A stretch of DNA of 5,054 bases, taken from NCBI GenBank assembly GCA_021767325.1, contig JAASTM010000226.1:1-5054 (forward strand), read 5' to 3'. The stretch comes from Spirochaetales bacterium. Lineage in GTDB: Bacteria; Spirochaetota; Spirochaetia; DSM-16054; Sediminispirochaetaceae. The notes under the pieces were generated by a model that did no database searches, had not been told where the DNA came from, and saw only the letters and a list, made by a program, of their open reading frames with translations. Both the position numbers and the translations under genes were made by a program. Below are positions 1 to 5,054 of the stretch, one piece after another (positions within the stretch are counted from its first letter, which is position 1; each line of letters opens with the position of its first letter).

Positions 1-107
1 ATAAAAAAAGCTATTATCAGTCCGTGCTTCTCTGCCGCTACGGTGATACGTTTTTTGAGTGGAGTTCGCTTTACAGCCTGATCCGCCACTGCTTCAGCCT
101 GCTGCAT
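1..107 (-). CDS. N-terminus of a probable sugar ABC-transporter permease (partial, cut by left edge)
   Basis: Only the first 35 codons are visible; the frame is open to the window edge. The start is ATG at 107-105, chosen because a perfect AGGAGG lies 7 nt upstream and an in-frame stop lies a little further up. The peptide begins with a polar, Ala/Gln-rich stretch of about 15 residues. A basic segment (PLKKR, residues 16-20) follows, then AEKHGLIIAFF (25-35), which looks like the start of a first membrane helix. This layout is typical of RbsC-type inner-membrane permeases of ribose/xylose/galactose-class ABC importers, where a short cytoplasmic tail with LKK or LRK precedes a 'kyGlliaf' helix. 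The family call is inference from a very short stretch; another polytopic membrane protein is possible. The upstream SDR gene on the same strand supports a carbohydrate context. Translation may be coupled to the overlapping small ORF at 94-156. Confidence 0.5.
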   Translation of the reverse strand, partial: MQQAEAVADQAVKRTPLKKRITVAAEKHGLIIAFF

Positions 108-156
108 ATACAGCCCTCCTACCGGTTATCGTATTCAATATTAATGCAGCATTCAT
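94..156 (-). CDS. Possible 20-residue leader peptide overlapping the permease start
   Basis: The ORF starts at ATG 156-154, preceded by AAGGGAGAA (core GGGAG 6 nt from the ATG), and ends at TGA 96-94. The peptide is MNAALILNTITGRRAVYAAG. It overlaps the first 14 nt of the permease gene in another frame and contains the permease AGGAGG site. Ribosomes finishing it would terminate just past the permease start, the geometry expected for translational coupling or a regulatory leader. The peptide has no recognisable family, no run of one amino acid suggesting attenuation, and is too short for coding statistics. The good ribosome site and the overlap are what is seen; function is inference, and it could be chance. 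Confidence 0.35.
   Translation of the reverse strand: MNAALILNTITGRRAVYAAG
115..120 (-). promoter_or_regulatory. Shine-Dalgarno site of the permease gene
   Basis: On the minus strand this reads AGGAGG, a full match to the anti-SD sequence, 7 nt before the ATG at 107-105. It fixes the permease start. It lies inside the small ORF at 94-156, so ribosomes translating that ORF would pass over it. Confidence 0.8.
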
Positions 157-192
157 GATCTTCTCCCTTATTTCTATTACTGCTTTCTCAAA

Positions 193-204
193 GTTTGAAC
201 AAAC
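193..204. repeat. Short perfect inverted repeat GTTTG-AA-CAAAC
   Basis: Five-base arms flank a 2-base centre, immediately downstream of the SDR terminator hairpin (208-231) and upstream of the leader ORF/permease. As a hairpin the loop would be too tight, so a protein-binding dyad is the more likely reading if it has a role. Candidate operator only. Confidence 0.25.
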
Positions 205-207
205 AAT

Positions 208-231
208 GAGGCCGGAACACCGTCCGGCCTC
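208..231 (-). terminator. Intrinsic terminator of the SDR gene
   Basis: A perfect 9-bp GC-rich inverted repeat (GAGGCCGGA and TCCGGCCTC) encloses a 6-nt loop, beginning 16 nt after the TAA of the SDR gene. On the minus strand the hairpin is followed by ATTGTTTGTT, a T-rich but interrupted tail, and preceded by AAA. Strong stem, imperfect U tract, so some read-through toward the permease gene is conceivable. On the plus strand only three Ts follow and no gene reads into it. Confidence 0.8.
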
Positions 232-247
232 TTTCCGCTGCACTTTC

Positions 248-1042
248 TTAAGTAAAATCGAGTCCGCCGTTTACATTGATCAATTGACCTGTAATATATT
301 CACCGGAAGGTGTTGCAAGCCACATAATAGCGCCGGCCAGATCCTTGCCGTAGCCATAGCGGTGCAGAGGAATCTCTTTCAGTTCCTTCTCTTTCATTTC
401 GTCGAAGGTAATTCCGAGGGCCTTGGCGTCGGCTTCGACAAATCCCCAGTGCATTTCAGAGGCAGCCAGTCCCGGACACAGAGCGTTGACATTTACATTG
501 TACTCGGCCAGCTCCAATGCCAGAGATTGCGTCATTGTGTGCACCGCACCTTTCGAGGCACCGTAGGTTGCGGAACCCGGATGGCCGACTTTACCGAAAA
601 AGGAGCCGGTATTCACAATTGTGCCGCTTTTCTGTTTGATCATCTGACGGGCTGCATATTTGCATCCGAAGAATATACCTTTGAAGTTAACCGCCATTAC
701 CCGGTCGATAGTTTTTTCTTCGGTTTCCCATACGTTTCCGGAATGCGCATGCATACCGGCATTGTTTGCCATGATGTCGAGCTTACCGAACTCTTTTACT
801 GTTCGATCTACCAGATCTTTGACCGCATTCTCATCGGATACATCCAGGACGACGGAGAATCCTTTACTTTGCGGGTATTTTTCACTAATCTCTTTGCGGC
901 TATCATGAACGAGTTCAAGTAGATCCGCCATGACAACATGTACGCCCTCACTGGCCAAAGTCTCAGCGATTCCTTTTCCAATACCCCGGGCGGATCCGGT
1001 TACGATCGCTACTTTGCCTGTCACATCACGAAAATCACTCAT
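248..1042 (-). CDS. NAD(P)-dependent short-chain dehydrogenase/reductase (classical SDR)
   Basis: A complete 264-residue cytoplasmic oxidoreductase, the normal length for a classical SDR. Visible motifs are the cofactor glycine motif TGSARGIG (15-22), an acidic Asp40 after the second strand (favouring NAD(H) over NADP(H) in this family), D67-V68 contacting adenine, and NNAG (93-96). The full catalytic tetrad is present: Asn119, Ser147, Tyr160 and Lys164 (YGASK). PG (190-191) and a C-terminal ITGQLINVNGG (250-260) are also typical. The variable substrate loop (about 194-228) does not identify the substrate; a sugar, polyol, hydroxy acid or 3-oxoacyl compound are all possible. The start ATG 1042-1040 has TAGGAG 6 nt upstream. 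It has its own promoter, ends in a hairpin terminator and precedes a putative sugar permease, which makes a carbohydrate or polyol dehydrogenase the favoured inference. Family certain, substrate unknown. Confidence 0.95.
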   Translation of the reverse strand: MSDFRDVTGKVAIVTGSARGIGKGIAETLASEGVHVVMADLLELVHDSRKEISEKYPQSKGFSVVLDVSDENAVKDLVDRTVKEFGKLDIMANNAGMHAHSGNVWETEEKTIDRVMAVNFKGIFFGCKYAARQMIKQKSGTIVNTGSFFGKVGHPGSATYGASKGAVHTMTQSLALELAEYNVNVNALCPGLAASEMHWGFVEADAKALGITFDEMKEKELKEIPLHRYGYGKDLAGAIMWLATPSGEYITGQLINVNGGLDFT

Positions 1043-1071
1043 AGTTAACTCCTATTGGTTTTTTGTCTTTT

Positions 1072-1080
1072 GGTATTACC
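1072..1080. promoter_or_regulatory. Palindrome GGTATTACC just downstream of the predicted SDR transcription start
   Basis: A perfect odd palindrome (GGTA-T-TACC) lies a few bases inside the transcript predicted from the promoter at 1090-1118. Position and symmetry would suit a repressor operator, but nine bases is short and no regulator gene is in view. Confidence 0.25.
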
Positions 1081-1089
1081 TTTATATTA

Positions 1090-1118
1090 ATTAAACCACC
1101 GCCCTCTCCCCCTGTCAA
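1090..1118 (-). promoter_or_regulatory. Strong sigma-70-type promoter of the SDR gene
   Basis: On the minus strand a perfect -35 TTGACA (1118-1113) is followed by a 17-bp spacer and -10 TTTAAT (1095-1090, 5 of 6 matches). The predicted start is near 1083, giving a leader of about 40 nt with TAGGAG (1054-1049) before the ATG. Directly upstream (about 1119-1145) is an A/T tract with alternating A and T runs, resembling an UP element. The spacer is unusually G-rich, with GGGGG and GGG runs. The promoter shows that the SDR does not depend on read-through from the chemoreceptor gene upstream. Confidence 0.75.
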
Positions 1119-1181
1119 GAAAAACTTTTAAAATTTTGTATATAGCAATCTTCCGGCAGTGTGTTATACACGATTTTGCAG

Positions 1182-3026
1182 TCATTTCTCAGTTATGAAC
1201 ACATTGACCGCCGCCTCAACCCGCTTGGTGGTCTCATCGAGCTTATATGACAAGCCGCCGATCGAGCGCAGCGACTGATTTATACTCTCAACATCTTCTC
1301 CAATACGAGAAACCCGATCCAACACTTCCGCCGCAGTAACTCTAGTATAGTCCATAGTTGAGGTGAGTTCCTGCGAAGCTTCCCCCATATGCTGTCCCTT
1401 TTCACTGAGGCTTACGGAATATTCCTGCAGCTTGCCGGTAGCTTCGTAGATCTGACCTCCTCCAACGTTCAGCTCGCGCATGCTCTCGGTAATTTCAGAC
1501 AGAGCATTGGATACTTCCTGCACCACCTCATTCACTTCATCAAACACCCGCCGGGTCTCTTCGCCGACCTCGGCAGTGCGCTCGATTCTCTCAATGACCT
1601 CATTGAGAATTTTACCTATCCGCATTGAACTTCCGGTAGTTGTTTCAGAGAGCTTGCGAATCTCTTCGGCCACCACTGCAAACCCAGCCCCCTTTTCACC
1701 CGCATGTGCAGCTTCTATGGCCGCATTCATCGCTAAAAGACTGGTTTGGGCGGCCACATTCCGTATCACCCCCGTAGCTTCCCGGATATCGTCCACATTC
1801 GCAGTCACATCATCAATCAGTCCGGTAGTCATCATCAGTTTTTCACTCCCGCGGCGGCTGGCTTCTGTGAGCTTTTCGGTGGAGGCGTATCTTTTATCCG
1901 CTGACTCCGCCACACTCCTAATCGAGGCGATCATTTCGGTAATTGCCGCCGTCGACTCTTCTACCATTGCCGTTTGGTCCTGAAGCATATCCAGGACGCT
2001 CTGCGATTGTTTGGCCATATTCCGTACTGACTCGAGCGAATCGGTAAAGTGGGTGTTCAGATTATCTACCTGCGAGCCAATAGTTGAGGTTATTTCGCCG
2101 ATACTCTCAGCCGAGCGTTGTGTCTGCTCCACACTCGAGAGCAGAGTGTCCTTTACTTCAATGGTGTCTTCGGTTGCTGTTTGTATCGTACCTACCGATT
2201 GATTGAGCCCGCCGATAAAGCCGTTCATATGATCTCCGAGTTTCTGCAGATCATCCCGGCTGCGGATATCGACCTCAATTGTGAGGTCACCCTCTTTGAG
2301 CAGCCTTATCTTTCGGTATAGGTGTACAATAGCCCGGCTAATACCCCCGGCCAGCCACAGGGCAACCGCGATGCTGCCGAGCAGCATCACTGAAAACATT
2401 GCCGCTGCAGTCCTAACTATCCGTTGGCGAACCTCTAAGAGCTGTCGTTCAATCGTACTGAATTCGGCCCGCATCACATCTCCGACAGTTTTCAAACTAG
2501 TGTTGAGCAACTGTATTTGATTGAGAAAGGTATTCAGGTCGGCAATCAAGATCCGATACTGCCGGCTGCTCAAATCTTCCCCGCTGTCCGTATAAAGAGT
2601 AAATGCTGCCACTTCAGGGTTCTTTCCAAGCAGCTCCAGATCATTGGCAACCTGGGCATACTTCTGCTCTAAAACTTCCATCTCGGCTGCAAGGCTGTCC
2701 CGCAGTCCTTCTACAGTCGACAGTGAAAGTGCAATTTGGTCACTCGCTGAAGCCAGATTTTCGAGACCTTCCAACTTCAGAAACAGATCTCGAGTCTGCA
2801 GGTATTCCTGTTCAACCCGCTCATGCTGTTTTCTCAGCGGCTCGACACTGAGAGCGGTAATCGAGCTCTGAAGCCCGGCAACTGCGTTTTCCAGTTCGAA
2901 CAGGGCTTTCTGCTCGGTTTGCATTCGCTCCATCGGCATATAGAGCAGCAGCGTAGCCCCTACCGCAGCAAGCATACCTCCGCAGGATATCCCGATCAAC
3001 AACAGCAGTTTTCCCCTTATGTTCAT
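1182..3026 (-). CDS. Methyl-accepting chemotaxis protein (transmembrane chemoreceptor)
   Basis: A complete 614-residue receptor of the inner membrane that would signal to CheA/CheW and the flagellar motor. Order of parts: TM1 about 7-29; an extracytoplasmic, largely helical sensor about 30-206, rich in Leu/Glu/Gln and without a recognisable PAS or Cache signature (four-helix-bundle type likely); TM2 about 207-227; HAMP about 228-280, with the GDL motif at 246-248; and a long coiled-coil signalling domain to the C-terminus. The hairpin tip is canonical at about 421-461 ([20 protein letters not shown], then [14 protein letters not shown]). Roughly 22-23 heptads fit on each arm by residue count, suggesting a long-arm class. 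The usual HAMP helix-1 proline is replaced by Ala232, and there is no C-terminal CheR/CheB-binding pentapeptide. The start ATG 3026-3024 has GAGGTGA 4 nt upstream. The ligand cannot be read from sequence. No clear terminator follows before the SDR promoter. Confidence 0.95.
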   Translation of the reverse strand: MNIRGKLLLLIGISCGGMLAAVGATLLLYMPMERMQTEQKALFELENAVAGLQSSITALSVEPLRKQHERVEQEYLQTRDLFLKLEGLENLASASDQIALSLSTVEGLRDSLAAEMEVLEQKYAQVANDLELLGKNPEVAAFTLYTDSGEDLSSRQYRILIADLNTFLNQIQLLNTSLKTVGDVMRAEFSTIERQLLEVRQRIVRTAAAMFSVMLLGSIAVALWLAGGISRAIVHLYRKIRLLKEGDLTIEVDIRSRDDLQKLGDHMNGFIGGLNQSVGTIQTATEDTIEVKDTLLSSVEQTQRSAESIGEITSTIGSQVDNLNTHFTDSLESVRNMAKQSQSVLDMLQDQTAMVEESTAAITEMIASIRSVAESADKRYASTEKLTEASRRGSEKLMMTTGLIDDVTANVDDIREATGVIRNVAAQTSLLAMNAAIEAAHAGEKGAGFAVVAEEIRKLSETTTGSSMRIGKILNEVIERIERTAEVGEETRRVFDEVNEVVQEVSNALSEITESMRELNVGGGQIYEATGKLQEYSVSLSEKGQHMGEASQELTSTMDYTRVTAAEVLDRVSRIGEDVESINQSLRSIGGLSYKLDETTKRVEAAVNVFITEK

Positions 3027-3096
3027 TCTTTCACCTCACAAAAATTGAAACCAGAATTTCTGATTACTCAGCTGGGTTTTGTCTAAATGTCATACC

Positions 3097-3105
3097 ATTA
3101 TAACA
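3097..3105 (-). promoter_or_regulatory. Extended -10 promoter of the chemoreceptor gene
   Basis: The minus strand reads TGTTATAAT: a perfect -10 hexamer (3102-3097) with the TGn extension. The -35 region at 3125-3120 (TTTTAT) is poor, as is common for extended -10 promoters. The predicted start near 3090 leaves a leader of about 64 nt before the ATG at 3026. No flagellar sigma-28 pattern is visible. Confidence 0.55.
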
Positions 3106-3139
3106 GGAGATGACTTAGAATAAAAGCTGAAAGTAGTGC

Positions 3140-3168
3140 TTGACAGCTCTCCTTTGTCGATTTACCAT
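3140..3168 (+). promoter_or_regulatory. Predicted promoter of the spermidine-synthase-like gene
   Basis: A perfect -35 TTGACA (3140-3145), a 17-bp spacer and -10 TACCAT (3163-3168, 4 of 6 matches). The expected transcription start (about 3174-3175) coincides with the first ATG of the gene at 3174, implying a leaderless message or a downstream start. It diverges from the chemoreceptor promoter about 40-60 bp away. Confidence 0.5.
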
Positions 3169-3173
3169 AACGT

Positions 3174-5054
3174 ATGAATTGGTCATACCATAGACCAAAC
3201 AGTACTGCTACAGCTTTTCAAAAGAGTGCCGTGCTGGCAGCTCTGTTTGTTCTGAGTGCGGCTTCCCTAGCCTTTGAAGTATCTCTGACCCGGCTGTTTT
3301 CATATCTGTTTGTGAAAAGTTATGTATACATACTCATTTCTCTGAGTGTCGCCGGTACCGGCTTCGGGGCAGTGTTGACCTATTTTATTAAAAAGGGAAA
3401 ACGTCATTTTCTCTCCGGTACAATAGTGCTCTTTCCGCCCCTCATGCTGCTGTTGCTCTATGTAATCAACAGTATCGGCACGGTTTTGACTCCTTCGCTT
3501 ATATTCACGTTTCTCGTGTTCTTCGCCGTGGGCATTTTCCAAGTACTCATATTTCAGGAGTCCGGAGTCAAAGCCTCCGCACTGTATGCCGCCGATCTCA
3601 GCGGAGCCTCGCTGGGAACACTGCTGTCCTTCCTGGCCCTCAATGCCGGCGGTGCAGTTCTGGCCCTGAATCTGGCCGCCCTGCTGCTGTCCACTGCCGG
3701 GTTGGTAGTGTACTTCATCTACTATCGTCTTCCCCGCAGCAGTACGGTCCTCGCACTCGGGATAATCGCAGTAGCGCTGATCAGCTTTCTGTCCGGGTTC
3801 GAGCACCGTTTGCTGCCGACCCGCACCTGGCAGAAAGAGATGACGGTAATGCTGAACAACGGATCGAACCAGGCGCGCATTTCGGAAACCCGCTGGTCGG
3901 CTTTCGGACGGGTAGATCTGGTCGAAACCGAAAATCCGCTTTTCAAGACCATGTTTATAGATGGAGCCGCAGGCACAAAAATGGTCAAAATGAGCAGCGG
4001 AAAGGTAAGCCGGGCCTTGGCCAACAGCCTCCTGCTTCAATACATGGGCGGGATTCCGCTGCTGGTAACCGAGGATAAAGACAAGCAATTGGCGGCGGTT
4101 ATCGGGAGCGGCGGAGGAATCGATGTGGTGACGCTGCTGCTGTCGGGGTACCAACAGATAGATGCAATCGAAATCAACCCTGATTTTATAGATATCGTTC
4201 GCCATCACAACGATTACAGCGGCGGCATTTACACCAACCATCCCAAAGTAACTGTGTATGAGGATGAAGGCCGCTCATTTTTACGGGCTGCGGACAAAAG
4301 CTACAATACTATCCTGATGGGATTGCCGATCATAAAGAGCGCCCGGAACTTCAGTAACCATTCTCTCAGTGAAAATTATCTGTTCACCTACAACGCTTTC
4401 GAGGATTATCTCGATTCCCTGGCTCCGGGCGGGTCTCTTATCATTATTACCCACTACCCGAATGAGCTGCTGCGGCTCGTCTCGAATACAATCACCGCCT
4501 TCGAACGGCGCGGCCTGACCTCCCGCGAGGCAATGCAGCGAATAGTGGCGATCGGAACCGACCGCAACCCTACCCTCATCGTAAAGAACGAAGCCTTTAC
4601 GCCTCCCGAGTTAGCCGGATTCAAGGCCATTCTCGAGAACTTCCCGGTACGCGGTTCAACCAACTTTATCCCCGGCTTACCGCAAATCAATCCGCAGCTG
4701 TACGCCCTGTCAAAAGGCGAAATTTCACTCGATGACTACATTGCACAGAACCGGGAGGACATCTCTGCCGTAGACGACGATTCGCCTTTTTTCTACCGGA
4801 TGGAAAGGGGTCTCCCCTCCGAACTGCTGATAGTAGGCGGAACGGTACTGGTCCTGCTGCTGAGCGTTATTCTGCTCTTCTTGTATAAAAACCGTGTTCT
4901 GACCATAGATATGGAAAAATCGACGGCATTTCGTTCCCTATTGTCCTTCGGAGCAATTGGTTTCGGATATATGCTGGTTGAAATCGGGGTGCTGCAGAAG
5001 TTCATCGTGTTCTGGCACCACCAGACCCTTGCACTGACAATTGTTCTCTCTGTA
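3174..5054 (+). CDS. Membrane-bound spermidine-synthase-like / SAM-methyltransferase-fold protein (partial, cut by right edge)
   Basis: At least 627 residues are open to the edge, with the 3' end missing. The N-terminal part (about 17-207) is a hydrophobic multi-helix domain with LYAADLSGASLG (137-148), like the Y-x-A-D-L-x-G-A-x-x-G motif of membrane-bound spermidine-synthase homologues. A soluble Rossmann domain follows: nucleotide loop VIGSGGGID (309-317), acidic AIEINP (331-336, Glu333 for the ribose), and DEGRSFL (364-370). SLSENYLFTYNAFEDYL (397-413) and APGG (417-420) match this long-form group. After about 540 a second membrane bundle begins: 549-570, then FGAIGFGYMLVEIGVLQKF (592-610) and another helix cut by the edge. 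The aspartates that spermidine synthases use for amine catalysis are not present in YNTILMGLPI (377-386), so polyamine synthesis is doubtful and the activity is unknown. ATG 3174 is the first start after an in-frame TAA but has no Shine-Dalgarno site; GTG 3231, with AAAGAG 4 nt before it, is an alternative. Confidence 0.85.
   Translation, partial: MNWSYHRPNSTATAFQKSAVLAALFVLSAASLAFEVSLTRLFSYLFVKSYVYILISLSVAGTGFGAVLTYFIKKGKRHFLSGTIVLFPPLMLLLLYVINSIGTVLTPSLIFTFLVFFAVGIFQVLIFQESGVKASALYAADLSGASLGTLLSFLALNAGGAVLALNLAALLLSTAGLVVYFIYYRLPRSSTVLALGIIAVALISFLSGFEHRLLPTRTWQKEMTVMLNNGSNQARISETRWSAFGRVDLVETENPLFKTMFIDGAAGTKMVKMSSGKVSRALANSLLLQYMGGIPLLVTEDKDKQLAAVIGSGGGIDVVTLLLSGYQQIDAIEINPDFIDIVRHHNDYSGGIYTNHPKVTVYEDEGRSFLRAADKSYNTILMGLPIIKSARNFSNHSLSENYLFTYNAFEDYLDSLAPGGSLIIITHYPNELLRLVSNTITAFERRGLTSREAMQRIVAIGTDRNPTLIVKNEAFTPPELAGFKAILENFPVRGSTNFIPGLPQINPQLYALSKGEISLDDYIAQNREDISAVDDDSPFFYRMERGLPSELLIVGGTVLVLLLSVILLFLYKNRVLTIDMEKSTAFRSLLSFGAIGFGYMLVEIGVLQKFIVFWHHQTLALTIVLSV
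3179..3198. repeat. Inverted repeat TTGGTC-N8-GACCAA over the first codons
   Basis: Perfect 6-bp arms (3179-3184 and 3193-3198) flank ATACCATA. A smaller dyad, TGGT-cat-ACCA (3180-3190), is nested within it, and CATA-acg-TATG (3166-3176) spans the ATG just upstream. Placed at the predicted transcription and translation start, it could be an operator or an mRNA hairpin that hides the start. The role is inference. Confidence 0.45.

Larger units (their letters stand above)
3089..3191. repeat. Direct repeat GTCATACCAT, two copies 93 bp apart, plus a third TACCAT core
   Basis: The exact 10-mer occurs at 3089-3098 and 3182-3191. Its core TACCAT also occurs at 3163-3168. The first copy overlaps the -10 of the minus-strand chemoreceptor promoter, the third core coincides with the plus-strand -10, and the last lies in the first codons of the divergent gene. 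The placement suggests a shared regulator site, though chance is not excluded. Confidence 0.35.

Noticed and set aside
59..922. Long plus-strand ORF (287 codons) opposite the dehydrogenase gene
   Set aside because: It is antisense to a gene with a complete SDR motif set. Its product has no recognisable domain, is rich in Cys/Phe/His in no pattern, and it starts without a ribosome site.
1155..1175. GTGT-TAT-ACAC dyad after the chemoreceptor stop as a terminator
   Set aside because: The stem is only four AT/GC-mixed pairs and no T run follows on the minus strand, so it would not work as an intrinsic terminator.
1480..1983. Plus-strand ORF opposite the signalling domain of the chemoreceptor
   Set aside because: The Ser/Ala/Ile-rich product is the expected shadow of a coiled-coil coding sequence; the other strand carries the canonical chemoreceptor hairpin.
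3105..3118. AGGAG followed by ATG ACT TAG in the divergent intergenic region
   Set aside because: The purine run abuts the ATG with no spacing and the ORF has two codons, so it is not a credible translated element.
3027..3173. Search for a flagellar sigma-28 promoter before the chemoreceptor gene
   Set aside because: No TAAA-N15-GCCGATAA-like pair is present on the minus strand; the extended -10 sequence is a better candidate.
3300..4241. Long minus-strand ORF (313 codons) opposite the spermidine-synthase-like gene
   Set aside because: The product is a Gln/Gly/Arg-rich low-complexity sequence typical of the antisense of a membrane/Rossmann coding frame, while the plus strand gives recognisable helices and motifs over the same bases.
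1..5054. Mobile element, CRISPR array, tRNA or defence system
   Set aside because: No regularly spaced repeats, transposase or nuclease motifs, terminal inverted repeats or cloverleaf-like segments were found on either strand.

Overview
The window carries two complete protein genes, two genes cut by the window edges and one possible leader ORF. Four of the five lie on the minus strand. The base composition is mixed, with GC-richer coding stretches and AT-rich intergenic DNA, and promoters and ribosome sites are of ordinary bacterial type. The combination of a sugar-type ABC permease, a polyol/sugar-type SDR, a long-armed chemoreceptor and a membrane-bound spermidine-synthase-like protein would fit a free-living motile heterotroph, for instance an environmental spirochaete. 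That taxonomic guess is weak because no ribosomal or other marker gene is present.

Left part (1-1182, read right to left): an NAD(P)-dependent short-chain dehydrogenase/reductase (248-1042) has its own strong promoter and ends in a clean intrinsic terminator (208-231). Beyond the terminator come a possible 20-residue leader ORF (94-156) and the first 35 codons of what looks like a sugar ABC-transporter permease (1-107). Its start has a perfect AGGAGG site and lies inside the leader ORF. The permease and dehydrogenase probably belong to one carbohydrate or polyol uptake and oxidation locus.

Middle (1182-3026, minus strand): a complete 614-residue methyl-accepting chemotaxis protein has two membrane helices, a helical periplasmic sensor, a HAMP domain and a canonical signalling hairpin. 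It sits upstream of the dehydrogenase on the same strand but has its own extended -10 promoter. It may sense a compound handled by the neighbouring locus.

Right part (3174-5054, plus strand, open at the edge): a large membrane protein, divergent from the chemoreceptor, has an N-terminal multi-helix domain, a spermidine-synthase/methyltransferase-like Rossmann domain and the start of a C-terminal membrane bundle. The catalytic aspartates of true spermidine synthases are absent. The 147-bp divergent intergenic region and the first codons of this gene hold two opposing promoters, a thrice-repeated TACCAT hexamer and nested inverted repeats around the start codon.

No RNA genes, insertion sequences, CRISPR arrays or phage genes were seen, and no clearly new multi-gene system. 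The most notable points are the degenerate active site of the edge protein, its unusual start region, and the leader ORF in front of the permease.
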